A stretch of DNA of 64,000 nucleotides from assembly GCA_963666945.2 (NCBI GenBank), contig CAXXRT010000019.1, positions 1 to 64,000 of the forward strand, written 5' to 3'. A program made the translations under genes and the position numbers. This stretch comes from G963666945 sp963666945 (GTDB lineage: Bacteria > Bacteroidota > Bacteroidia > Bacteroidales > Marinifilaceae). How positions within the stretch are numbered: the stretch's first letter is position 1; the number at the start of each line of letters is the position of its first letter. This document shows, piece after piece, positions 12,057-19,982 of this stretch. The notes under the pieces were generated by a model. That model was not told the DNA's origin. It did not search any database and saw only the letters and a list, made by a program, of their open reading frames with translations.

Positions 12057-12848
12057 TTATTTAGAGTTAATAAGTTTCTTAATACTGTCTTTTATTTCGA
12101 TAATATCATTTGATAAAGATGTGAGATTGGTTATGCTATTTGGTATTTCAGAACTTATAAAGTTTGTGAAGGCCCATATCTCTTTGATATCAGTCATTGA
12201 TATCAGGTATGGTTTGTAATTAGAGTTTAACGATCTTAGCATTAAGTTTTTAGAATTATTCTCTTTTTCAATAATCTTAAAGACAATTCCCTCATTTAAA
12301 GTCAGAAGGACATAGGCTTTTCCATTTTTTATTTCATTCCAGTCTGCCAAATATTCTGCAGTAACCCATGAACCGTCAGGAATAGGAAGCATAGAGTCTC
12401 CATTTATCTGGAATGTACGGTAACTTTTTTCTTTAGATAAAAAAGGAAGATTAAAAACAGGAAGTTTGCCAATGTATTCAGTATCAGCAAAACCTTTGGT
12501 GTATCCAGCTTTGGCTTTTTCATTTACCAGTTCTATATTTTCATTATTTTTGCTGTCTACTGTTTTTGTCAGAATTCTTAACCGACTCCCTTTTATAAAT
12601 ACATCATTCCCGTTTTCAAGTTCGTAGATCATACTATCAGATAGTTTGGAAAGATCGACTTTAATAAGAGTATCCATACTGATATTAAAAAAATCGGAGA
12701 AAGAAATTAGCATATCTATATTTGGAGAGGCTATATTGTTTTCATAGCCGCTTAAAGTAGATCGTTTAACATCAAGAGCGAAAGCAATTTCGTTTTGAGT
12801 TCTTTTTTTCCTTTTCCTTAAGAATTTGATATTGCTGGCAAAAAACAT
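12057..12848 (-). CDS. LexA-like XRE/S24 self-cleaving repressor
   Basis: This 263-residue regulator has an XRE helix-turn-helix at residues 5-60 (TQNEIAFALDVKRSTLSGYE) and a C-terminal S24 peptidase domain. All parts of LexA-type autocleavage are visible: an Ala-Gly bond at 114-115 (KAKAGYTK), the serine of GDSM at 152 and a lysine at 191 (GIVFKIIEK). It is divergent from the two polymerase genes starting at 12969. Two palindromes and its own promoter lie in the gap. I infer that it represses the cassette and itself until activated RecA triggers cleavage. It is not a canonical LexA, whose DNA-binding domain is winged-helix. Confidence 0.88.
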   Translation of the reverse strand: MFFASNIKFLRKRKKRTQNEIAFALDVKRSTLSGYENNIASPNIDMLISFSDFFNISMDTLIKVDLSKLSDSMIYELENGNDVFIKGSRLRILTKTVDSKNNENIELVNEKAKAGYTKGFADTEYIGKLPVFNLPFLSKEKSYRTFQINGDSMLPIPDGSWVTAEYLADWNEIKNGKAYVLLTLNEGIVFKIIEKENNSKNLMLRSLNSNYKPYLISMTDIKEIWAFTNFISSEIPNSITNLTSLSNDIIEIKDSIKKLINSK

Positions 12849-12867
12849 TTTTGAAGATAGTTTTAAA

Positions 12868-12884
12868 TGATTAAATTGTAATCC
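12868..12884. promoter_or_regulatory. Putative operator O1 of the S24 repressor
   Basis: TGATTA-N5-TAATCC is a 17-base near-palindrome matching the perfect one at 12891-12907, starting 23 bases earlier. Both are in the divergent control region between the repressor and the polymerase genes. Confidence 0.6.
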
Positions 12885-12890
12885 GGAAAA

Positions 12891-12907
12891 TGATTAAAAA
12901 CTAATCA
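12891..12907. promoter_or_regulatory. Putative operator O2 of the S24 repressor
   Basis: TGATTA-N5-TAATCA is a perfect 6+6 palindrome. It overlaps the -7 element of the repressor's own promoter by two bases (12906-12907), which fits autorepression. Confidence 0.68.
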
Positions 12908-12936
12908 AATATAGTTTAAAACATTTAATTTTCAAA
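12906..12936 (-). promoter_or_regulatory. Promoter of the S24 repressor gene
   Basis: On the - strand TTTG (12933-12936), a 19-base spacer and TATATTTG (12906-12913) match the Bacteroidota housekeeping consensus exactly. The start codon is about 58 bases downstream. Confidence 0.65.
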
Positions 12937-12968
12937 TATAAGGGTTAAAATTACAGTAAGATAAATTC

Positions 12969-14108
12969 ATGAAGAAGATTGTGGCACATATAGATCTGGA
13001 TAGTTTTTTTGTTAGTGTAGAAAGACTCTTGGATACTTCTTTGATAGGGAAACCTGTTATAATAGGGGGAACTTCTGACAGGGGCGTTGTAGCAAGTTGT
13101 AGTTATGAAGCCAGAAAGTTAGGAGTGCATTCAGCCATGCCAATAAAAAAGGCCAGGTATCTTTGTCCAAATGGAGTTTATCTAGCAGGAAACAAGGATG
13201 AGTATTGTAAATATTCTGAGATTGTAACTAATATTGTTGAAGAAAAGGCCCCAGTATATGAAAAAGCTTCCATAGATGAGTTTTATATTGATCTTTCTGG
13301 TATGGATAGATTTTTTGGGAGTTTTAAATGGGCTCACGAACTAAGGCAAAAGGTTATTAAAGAAACTGGATTACCAATAACATTAGGATTATCGGTCAAT
13401 AAGACAGTTGCCAAGATAGCAACAGGAGAGGCTAAACCCTCGGGAGAGTGTTTTGTACCATGGGGAAGAGAAAAGCATTTTATTGCACCAATGCCAATTA
13501 AAAGAATGCCAATGCTTGGTACACAAACGGCATCCGTTTTAAATTCTTTAGGAATAAAAACAATTGGCGTGTTGAGTGAAATATCTAGAGATGCACTTCG
13601 AAATGTTTTAGGTAAAAACGGTATCATGTTCTGGGAAAAAGCAAATGGTATAGATAATAGTGCTATTGTTGCATCTCATAAACAAAAATCACTGGCAACA
13701 GAAAGAACATTAAGTAAAGATACAACTGATATAAATCTGATTCGTATTATTTTAATAGGAATGACAGAAAAGCTTTCTTATCAGTTAAGAAACAAAAGGA
13801 TGTATACATCATGTGTTTCATTGAAAATCAGATATTCCGATTTTGAAACACATAGTAGTCAGAAGAAGATTGCCTATACTGCATTCGAACATCATTTAAT
13901 CCCTGTTGTTTTGCAATTGTTTAGTCATAATTATACACGCAGACAAAGTATAAGGTTAATAGGGGTAAGGTTCTCTTCATTAATTAATGAAACATTTCAA
14001 TTGTCTTTATTTGATGATGATGTAAAAAAGATAGGATTATATAAAAGTCTTGATAGTATAAGAGATAGTTACGGGGCCAAAGCTATCAGAATAGCAGCCG
14101 GGAAATAG
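12969..14108 (+). CDS. dinB: Y-family DNA polymerase (Pol IV/DinB type)
   Basis: This 379-residue translesion polymerase bypasses damaged bases. The catalytic carboxylates are all present: D9 in HIDLDSFF, and D103 and E104 in SIDEFYID. It is therefore an active polymerase, unlike the inactive ImuB proteins of imuA-imuB-dnaE2 cassettes. QLSLF at residues 344-348 is a sliding-clamp binding motif. The gene is the first of a pair with the downstream DnaE-type polymerase, 22 bases before its likely start. It is divergent from an S24 repressor with operators in the gap, so damage-inducible expression is likely. Confidence 0.93.
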   Translation: MKKIVAHIDLDSFFVSVERLLDTSLIGKPVIIGGTSDRGVVASCSYEARKLGVHSAMPIKKARYLCPNGVYLAGNKDEYCKYSEIVTNIVEEKAPVYEKASIDEFYIDLSGMDRFFGSFKWAHELRQKVIKETGLPITLGLSVNKTVAKIATGEAKPSGECFVPWGREKHFIAPMPIKRMPMLGTQTASVLNSLGIKTIGVLSEISRDALRNVLGKNGIMFWEKANGIDNSAIVASHKQKSLATERTLSKDTTDINLIRIILIGMTEKLSYQLRNKRMYTSCVSLKIRYSDFETHSSQKKIAYTAFEHHLIPVVLQLFSHNYTRRQSIRLIGVRFSSLINETFQLSLFDDDVKKIGLYKSLDSIRDSYGAKAIRIAAGK

Positions 14109-14130
14109 GAATAGAGAAAATACGGTGAAT

Positions 14131-17058
14131 ATGTATATTAATTGCTATAGTTATTATAGTTTGCGTTATGGAATTATGAGTCCCCAAAGGCTTGTTGAAA
14201 GACTAAAAGCCGCAAGGGCTACTACTGCTGTATTGACAGATATTAATAACACAAGTGCTATTCCCGAGTTTTTATATTATTGCAACGAGGTAGGTATTAA
14301 GGCCTTGGCTGGTGTGGATTTTAGGAATGGGAATAAGCAACTTTTTATAGGAATTGCAAAAAACAGAGAAGGATTACGCGAATTAAACGAATATCTTTCC
14401 CATTTTCTTCTTAGGCATCTCCCAATTCCAGAAAGGCCTCCAAAAATGGAAAATGTGAATTTTATTATACCTTTCCAGAATTTCCATAACTATATCCTTA
14501 AGTCAAACGAATTCATAGGAGTTACTATTAATGATATCCCAAAAGTTGAATATAATATCAATAAAATATACTACAATAGAATGCTTGTTCTTCATCCGGT
14601 TATTTTTGAGGAAGAGGAAGATTACACCGTCCATACACATTTAAGGGCAATAGATAATAATATTTTAATCACAGATCTAATAGATGCCGGCATTGCAGAT
14701 AAGAATTCTTTGATTTTACCTATTGAAGATTTAAAGAAAAAATATTTTGCTCTGTCTAAGCTTATAGAAAACACCGAAAAGTTATTGGAGCGTTCTGTAT
14801 TGAATATGGATCTGAATACTTTTAAAAACAAAAAGACTTTTACAGGAGATAAGGAAGATGACAGATTGCTTTTGGAAAAATTGGCAATGGATGGATGCAG
14901 GGAAAGGTACGGAATCAGACATGATGCTGTAGAAAGAGTAAAAAAGGAATTAAAAATAATAGACAGTCTTAACTTTTCAGCATATTTTTTAATTGTCTGG
15001 GATATAGTCCGGTATTCTATGAATAGAGGGTTTTTTCATGTAGGCAGGGGAAGTGGAGCTAATAGTGTTGTAGCTTACTGTTTGAAAATAACAGATGTTG
15101 ATCCCATAGAGCTTAATCTCTATTTTGAGAGATTTCTTAATCCCAAAAGAACCAGCCCTCCCGATTTCGATATAGATTATTCATGGAAGAATAGAGAAGA
15201 GGTTCAGGATTATATTATAAAAAGATACGGGGGAAAACATGCCGCATTACTTGGAACAATAGTAACTTTCCAGAAAAGGGCAGTCTTCAGGGAGTTGGGA
15301 AAAGTTTACGGTTTACCAAAGTATAAAATTGATGGACTTAGCAAAGGTGAATTCGACATAGAAGAAGATTTGTTAAAAAAGATTCTTGAAGTAGGATGCA
15401 GAATAATAGGTATGCCAAATCAAAGGAGTATACATGCAGGGGGAGTTATAATTTCAGAAGAACCTCTTTCGTATTATACTGCCCTTGATATGCCGCCTAA
15501 GGGTATCCCTACAACACAATGGGATATGCACACCGCAGAGTTGCTTGGTTATGAAAAGTTCGATATTTTAAGTCAGCGTGGATTAGGCCATATACGTGAG
15601 TGTATGGAAACTATAAAGGCAAAAACAGGGAAAGAAATAAATATAAGGGATATAGAAAGATTTAAGAAAGATGAGAAGATAAAGACACTTCTGAGAAATG
15701 GAGATACAATAGGATGTTTTTATATAGAAAGTCCCGCAATGAGGGGATTGTTAAAAAAACTTCGTTGCGATAGTTATCTTTCTCTTGTTGCAGCAAGTTC
15801 TATTATTAGACCAGGAGTAGCAAAATCTGGGATGATGCGTGAATTTATTAAAAGGTTTCATGATCCTTCGTCAATAAAATATTTGCATCCTGTGATGAAA
15901 GAACAACTTGAAGAAACTTACGGTGTAATGGTTTATCAGGAAGATGTTCTTAAGGTTTGTCATCATTTTGCAGGATTAGATCTTGCTGATGCCGATGTGT
16001 TAAGAAGGGCTATGAGTGGAAAGTATCGTTCAAAAAAAGAATTTCAGCGTATTGTTGATAAGTTTTTCTCAAATTGTAGGGAAAGGGGATATAATGAAGA
16101 GCTTGTAAAAGAGATATGGAGACAAATAGAATCATTTGCAGCATATTCATTTTCAAAAGCTCATTCAGCTTCTTATGCTGTAGAGAGCTATCAGAGTTTA
16201 TTTCTTAAAGCCCATTATCCTTTGGAGTTTATCACAGCAGTTATCAACAATTTTGGAGGATTTTACAGAAGTTGGGTTTATATAAATGAAGCCACAAAGC
16301 TTGGTGCTAATATAAAACTACCATGTGTAAATAATGGAGAATATCTATGTCGGCTTCACGGAAGGGATCTTTATCTGGGCTTTGTGTTTGTATCTTCTTT
16401 AGAATACAAGTTTGTCAATAACTTTATTGCCGAAAGAAAGAGAGCAGGAAAATATCTTTCTTTGGAAGATTTTGTTGAAAGGAATAAGATAAAACGTGAG
16501 CAGTTAGTATTATTGATAAAATCTGGAGCATTTCGTTTTACAGGTAAATCTAAACCAGCTCTCTTATGGGATGCAAGTATAATGACAGGTCATTCAAAAA
16601 CTTCTATGGAGTATTCAAGATTATTTGATGTTCCCTTTAATAAGTATTCTTTCCCTCAATTAGACCAGTCAATTATAGAGAAAGCTTACGATGAAATTGA
16701 TTTGTTTGGTTTTCCTGTCAGTGTTTCATATTTCGATCTGTTGAAAACCTCTTTTAGAGGTGAAATTATGGCAGATCAATTAATAGAAAATGTAGGGAAA
16801 ACTGTAAAAATGTTGGGTCAATTAGTCACAATAAAATATGTAAAGACAAGTAAGAAAGAAATAATGAATCTTGGTTGTTTTATCGATGAAAAAGGAGGTT
16901 TTTTCGATACAGTTCATTTCCCTGATAATTTAAGACAGTATCCTTTTTCAGGTTATGGGATATATTTGCTTCTGGGCAAAGTAACAGAGGAATTTGGGCA
17001 TTCTTCTCTTCAAATAATTAAAATGGCTAAGATGTCTTATAAAAGAATGCAGGATTAA
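14131..17058 (+). CDS. DnaE-type DNA polymerase III alpha subunit, error-prone (DnaE2-like)
   Basis: This C-family polymerase has about 975 residues, some 180 shorter than a replicative DnaE. The palm carries the aspartates D347 and D349 in PDFDID, preceded by HVGRGSGANSVVAY, and the third aspartate in YEKFDILSQRG. The N-terminal PHP domain is degraded: the metal-binding His-x-x-x-His of replicative DnaE is replaced around INCYSYYS. Helix-hairpin-helix and OB-like parts follow. I chose ATG at 14131 over the GTG two codons earlier. It is coupled to dinB under the S24 repressor, so I infer a mutagenic repair role and not the main replicase. Confidence 0.88.
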   Translation: MYINCYSYYSLRYGIMSPQRLVERLKAARATTAVLTDINNTSAIPEFLYYCNEVGIKALAGVDFRNGNKQLFIGIAKNREGLRELNEYLSHFLLRHLPIPERPPKMENVNFIIPFQNFHNYILKSNEFIGVTINDIPKVEYNINKIYYNRMLVLHPVIFEEEEDYTVHTHLRAIDNNILITDLIDAGIADKNSLILPIEDLKKKYFALSKLIENTEKLLERSVLNMDLNTFKNKKTFTGDKEDDRLLLEKLAMDGCRERYGIRHDAVERVKKELKIIDSLNFSAYFLIVWDIVRYSMNRGFFHVGRGSGANSVVAYCLKITDVDPIELNLYFERFLNPKRTSPPDFDIDYSWKNREEVQDYIIKRYGGKHAALLGTIVTFQKRAVFRELGKVYGLPKYKIDGLSKGEFDIEEDLLKKILEVGCRIIGMPNQRSIHAGGVIISEEPLSYYTALDMPPKGIPTTQWDMHTAELLGYEKFDILSQRGLGHIRECMETIKAKTGKEINIRDIERFKKDEKIKTLLRNGDTIGCFYIESPAMRGLLKKLRCDSYLSLVAASSIIRPGVAKSGMMREFIKRFHDPSSIKYLHPVMKEQLEETYGVMVYQEDVLKVCHHFAGLDLADADVLRRAMSGKYRSKKEFQRIVDKFFSNCRERGYNEELVKEIWRQIESFAAYSFSKAHSASYAVESYQSLFLKAHYPLEFITAVINNFGGFYRSWVYINEATKLGANIKLPCVNNGEYLCRLHGRDLYLGFVFVSSLEYKFVNNFIAERKRAGKYLSLEDFVERNKIKREQLVLLIKSGAFRFTGKSKPALLWDASIMTGHSKTSMEYSRLFDVPFNKYSFPQLDQSIIEKAYDEIDLFGFPVSVSYFDLLKTSFRGEIMADQLIENVGKTVKMLGQLVTIKYVKTSKKEIMNLGCFIDEKGGFFDTVHFPDNLRQYPFSGYGIYLLLGKVTEEFGHSSLQIIKMAKMSYKRMQD

Positions 17059-17073
17059 ATTATATAAACAAAA

Positions 17074-17099
17074 GAGCCGTTGCTTAAAAACAACGGCTC
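17074..17099. terminator. Bidirectional terminator between dnaE-like gene and aspA
   Basis: GAGCCGTTG (17074-17082) and CAACGGCTC (17091-17099) form a perfect 9-bp stem with an 8-base loop. AAACAAAA before it and GTTTT after it give U-rich tracts in both directions. It serves the converging genes on either side. Confidence 0.85.
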
Positions 17100-17126
17100 A
17101 AGTTTTAAAGATTAAATCCTTAAATA

Positions 17127-18536
17127 TTATTTCTTATAGAATTTCTTAGGTTGAATCATGTTTTCAGGCTTAAGAAGTTCTTCAAGCTCCTCTTTTGTAA
17201 GCAATTCTTCTTCTAATACTAGATCGTAAACTCTTTTGTTTTCAGCTAAAGCTCTTTTAGCTATACGAGAAGATGCTTCATAACCTAATGTAGGGTTAAG
17301 GGCTGTAACAATACCGATAGAGTTACGTACCATTTCTTTGCAACGCTCTTCGTTAGCAGTAATACCGTCAACGCAAAGAACTCTTAGTCTATCCATACCT
17401 TTTTGAACCATTCTGATTGACCCAAAGATAGCGTGAACGATGATAGGCTCCATAACGTTTAACTGAAGCTGTCCAGCTTCTGCTGCCATTGTAACAGTTA
17501 GATCGCTACCAATAACATTATAACAGATCTGGTTAACAACCTCAGGAATTACAGGGTTAACTTTTCCTGGCATAATTGATGAACCTGGCTGCATAGGAGG
17601 TAGGTTAATCTCTCCGAATCCACATCTTGGTCCTGATGACATTAAACGAAGATCGTTACAAATCTTAGATAGTTTAACGGCCATACGCTTAAGTGCAGAT
17701 GAATAAATCACATACGACCCTGTATCAGGAGTTGCCTCAATTAGGTTACCAGCCAATACGAAAGGTTCTTTGCTTATTTCTGCAAGATAGCTAACACATT
17801 TTTCAGAATATTCAGGTTCTGAGTTTATTCCTGTTCCAATTGCAGTTGCTCCCATGTTTACTTCTAGGAATAACTTAGCCATTTGGTTAAGTCTGTCAAT
17901 CTCTTCTGATAGGTTTACAGCATAAGCTTCGAACTCCTGACCAAGTGTCATTGGTACTGCATCCTGAAGCTGAGTACGACCCATCTTGATTATACCCTTA
18001 AATTCTTCTCCTTTTGCTCTGAAAGAACTTATTAATTTCTCTAGTTCAGCAACCAACTCGTAATTCATAAGAATTAAAGCAAGCTTAATACCTGTTGGGT
18101 ATGCATCATTAGTTGATTGCGATAAGTTTACGTGGTTATTTGGATGACAATATTCGTATTGTCCTTTTTCATATCCTAGTATTTCCAATGCTCTGTTAGC
18201 AATTACCTCATTGGCATTCATGTTAGTAGAGGTACCTGCTCCTCCCTGTACCATATCTACAGGAAACTGATCATGATATTTTCCTTCAATTATCTCTTCA
18301 CAAGCCTGGCAAATTGCTTTGCACTGATCATCTGTAAGAAGATCTAAATCATGGTTTGCTTTTGCAGCGGCCCATTTAACCATTGCCAAAGCTTTGATGT
18401 AGTTAGGAAACGCACCTATTTCAATCCCACTAATGTTTTTGAAGTTTTCAATAGCGCGCAAAGTCTGAATTCCATAATATGCTTCTGATGGAACTTCTTT
18501 GTAACCTAGTAAATCATGTTCTGTGCGAGTGCTCAT
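17127..18536 (-). CDS. aspA: Aspartate ammonia-lyase
   Basis: This 469-residue enzyme reversibly splits L-aspartate into fumarate and ammonia, feeding anaerobic fumarate respiration and nitrogen metabolism. The fumarase/aspartase signature GSSIMPGKVNPVIPE is intact. GTSTNMNANEVIANRALE and TGSYVIYSSALKRMA are typical of the superfamily. QGGAGTS and the overall pattern favour aspartase over class II fumarase, though the two are close. The gene stands alone, ending at the shared terminator with the polymerase cassette. Confidence 0.92.
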   Translation of the reverse strand: MSTRTEHDLLGYKEVPSEAYYGIQTLRAIENFKNISGIEIGAFPNYIKALAMVKWAAAKANHDLDLLTDDQCKAICQACEEIIEGKYHDQFPVDMVQGGAGTSTNMNANEVIANRALEILGYEKGQYEYCHPNNHVNLSQSTNDAYPTGIKLALILMNYELVAELEKLISSFRAKGEEFKGIIKMGRTQLQDAVPMTLGQEFEAYAVNLSEEIDRLNQMAKLFLEVNMGATAIGTGINSEPEYSEKCVSYLAEISKEPFVLAGNLIEATPDTGSYVIYSSALKRMAVKLSKICNDLRLMSSGPRCGFGEINLPPMQPGSSIMPGKVNPVIPEVVNQICYNVIGSDLTVTMAAEAGQLQLNVMEPIIVHAIFGSIRMVQKGMDRLRVLCVDGITANEERCKEMVRNSIGIVTALNPTLGYEASSRIAKRALAENKRVYDLVLEEELLTKEELEELLKPENMIQPKKFYKK

Positions 18537-18770
18537 TTTTCTAAATATTTATTTGTTTTTAATATGGTTTCTTTTTTGTGTTTCACGTGGTAAAAGTAAG
18601 AAAGCAGTTTACAATTTACGAAAAATTATTGGTTTTTCAATCTTGTGGAATTATGTACACTATTATGGTGTGAACGGATTATGAAGATATTGATATATTT
18701 GACTTTGTGATGGGCTAAAAGGAGGGACGGTTTTTGTGGAAATATGTTAAATAATCATGTGTTCTTAAAC

Positions 18771-18794
18771 ATATAGGCCCTAATAGGCCTATAT
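18771..18794 (-). terminator. Stem-loop after the DUF4494 gene
   Basis: ATATAGGCC and GGCCTATAT form a perfect 9-bp stem around a 6-base loop, 11 bases after the DUF4494 stop. There is no strong U tract, so termination is inferred from position. Confidence 0.5.
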
Positions 18795-18805
18795 ATTGAG
18801 CATAT

Positions 18806-19324
18806 TTATTCAAAATCATCGCCAGTATTTTCAAACTCTGAAACAGGAGTTAGATTTTCGGGAATCTCTCCCATTTCATTTTCACCTTTGAAATATGGAA
18901 ATACATCCATAAAAGTCGTATCAGAAATACTTGCTATTTCATAAGGAACAATGTAATTTGACATGCTTTCTTCCAAATTGCTAAGAGCTGTATTAATGTC
19001 TTTTGCTGCAACTAAGCAATATTGATTGCTCTTTTTTTCTTTTCCTGTTAGTTCGTCCGCATCTATAATTGCGATCTTAGCTTTGTACCATCTATCATCA
19101 GTCTCGTCATCAGAAGGAATTATTTCCGTGATATTTGATTTTTTAAGATTGTTAATTATAAATGCACCTTGTACCATTGTTTCCATTTCCTTGGAAATTC
19201 TCGACTCTGCCTCAGTAAAAGATATAGCATCTACCATATATGCTTCAGTCACTTTGCTTTCTCTGCCACTTTCGTCTATTTTAACAAATTTTACTTTGCA
19301 TTCAAACCAGTTGTGTACTCCCAT
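18806..19324 (-). CDS. DUF4494 domain-containing protein
   Basis: This 172-residue soluble protein opens with MGVHNWFECKVKF and VTEAYMVDAISFTEAESRI, the pattern of the DUF4494 family found in Bacteroidota. No signal peptide or membrane segment is seen, and the C-terminus is acidic. Two similar halves are suggested by 'VDAISFTEAESRI' and 'VAAKDINTALSNL', each in a beta-then-helix setting. Its function is unknown. It appears monocistronic, with a candidate -7 element at 19422-19429 and a stem-loop after its stop. Confidence 0.8.
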   Translation of the reverse strand: MGVHNWFECKVKFVKIDESGRESKVTEAYMVDAISFTEAESRISKEMETMVQGAFIINNLKKSNITEIIPSDDETDDRWYKAKIAIIDADELTGKEKKSNQYCLVAAKDINTALSNLEESMSNYIVPYEIASISDTTFMDVFPYFKGENEMGEIPENLTPVSEFENTGDDFE

Positions 19325-19369
19325 TTGTATCTTGTTATTTATGATTTACATTAATAGTTACAGTATAAC

Positions 19370-19407
19370 GGCAAATTATTTTTATCTGATAAATGAGAAA
19401 ATTTGCC
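19370..19407. repeat. Inverted repeat upstream of the DUF4494 gene
   Basis: GGCAAATT (19370-19377) and AATTTGCC (19400-19407) are exact 8-base inverted repeats 22 bases apart. They lie between the candidate promoter and the start codon, so they could be an operator pair or a leader hairpin. Confidence 0.4.
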
Positions 19408-19421
19408 ATGTTATAAAAATG

Positions 19422-19429
19422 CAAATATA
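19422..19429 (-). promoter_or_regulatory. Candidate -7 element of the DUF4494 gene
   Basis: TATATTTG on the - strand matches TAnnTTTG, about 98 bases before the start codon. No clear -33 partner is visible. Confidence 0.4.
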
Positions 19430-19489
19430 GTATAATAAATGAAGCATTATTTGGAAAGTTTTTTCAATAATTTGAAAAAAAATGATGAA

Positions 19490-19520
19490 AAATAAAAAAG
19501 GAACCTTTAATAGGTTCCTT
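19490..19520 (-). terminator. Terminator of tRNA-Met
   Basis: AAGGAACC (19498-19505) and GGTTCCTT (19513-19520) form an 8-bp stem. On the - strand it is followed by a U-rich run (19490-19497). It starts three bases after the tRNA 3' end. Confidence 0.85.
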
Positions 19521-19523
19521 TCG

Positions 19524-19597
19524 TAGCGAGAGGCGGGCTTGAACCGCCGACCTCAGGATTATGAATCCTGCGCTCTAACCAGCTGAGCTACCTCGCC
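19524..19597 (-). tRNA. tRNA-Met (anticodon CAT)
   Basis: On the - strand the 74-base sequence begins GGCGAGG and folds into a full cloverleaf: D arm AGCTCAGCTGGTTAGAGC, anticodon stem CAGGA/TCCTG with loop TTCATAA, T arm GGCGG-TTCAAGC-CCGCC and 3' TCTCGCTA. The acceptor stem has G-U pairs at both ends but lacks the C1-A72 mismatch of initiators, so it is the elongator type. CCA is not encoded. Confidence 0.92.
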
Positions 19598-19982
19598 ATT
19601 TCTGTTTTGCGGTTGCAAAGATATGTTTTTTTTATTTATTCCAAAATTATTTCCTCAAAATTATTTGCATTACTACCTAGGGGGTGCTTCTTTGTCGTTT
19701 CTTTGGCTCTATATCTTATTGATTTTAATCGCTATAAATAAGAAATTGATTTTAGAAAATAAAATTATTTTTTTTAGAAATAATACAGTAAAATATCTCT
19801 CTTTGCTTTTTTTGGGGGATATATTCATTAATTGTGAAAATTATATTTAAATAATACGTAATATATAATTTAAAATAATGTAATTGAAATTGTATATTTA
19901 ATAAACAATAGAAGTATATTAAGAAAATAATCCTGAAAAATATAAATAGTAGTATGTTCTATCAGTAAAAAACAGAAATCAG
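19598..19982. other. Intergenic region between tRNA-Met and the YihY gene
   Basis: These 385 bases are very AT-rich. The only open frame (19623-19850) is a string of hydrophobic low-complexity codons with no start signal or recognisable domain, and I do not accept it. No clear TAnnTTTG promoter for the YihY gene was found. Confidence 0.5.

Noticed and set aside
14125..14130. GTG start for the DnaE-type gene
   Set aside because: An ATG two codons later is in frame and more usual. The choice changes only two residues.
12057..17058. Prophage origin for the S24 repressor region
   Set aside because: There are no integrase, structural or lysis genes, and base composition matches the neighbours. 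The polymerase pair explains the repressor.
19623..19850. 75-residue hydrophobic open frame after tRNA-Met
   Set aside because: It is low-complexity and AT-driven, with no family match and no start signal.
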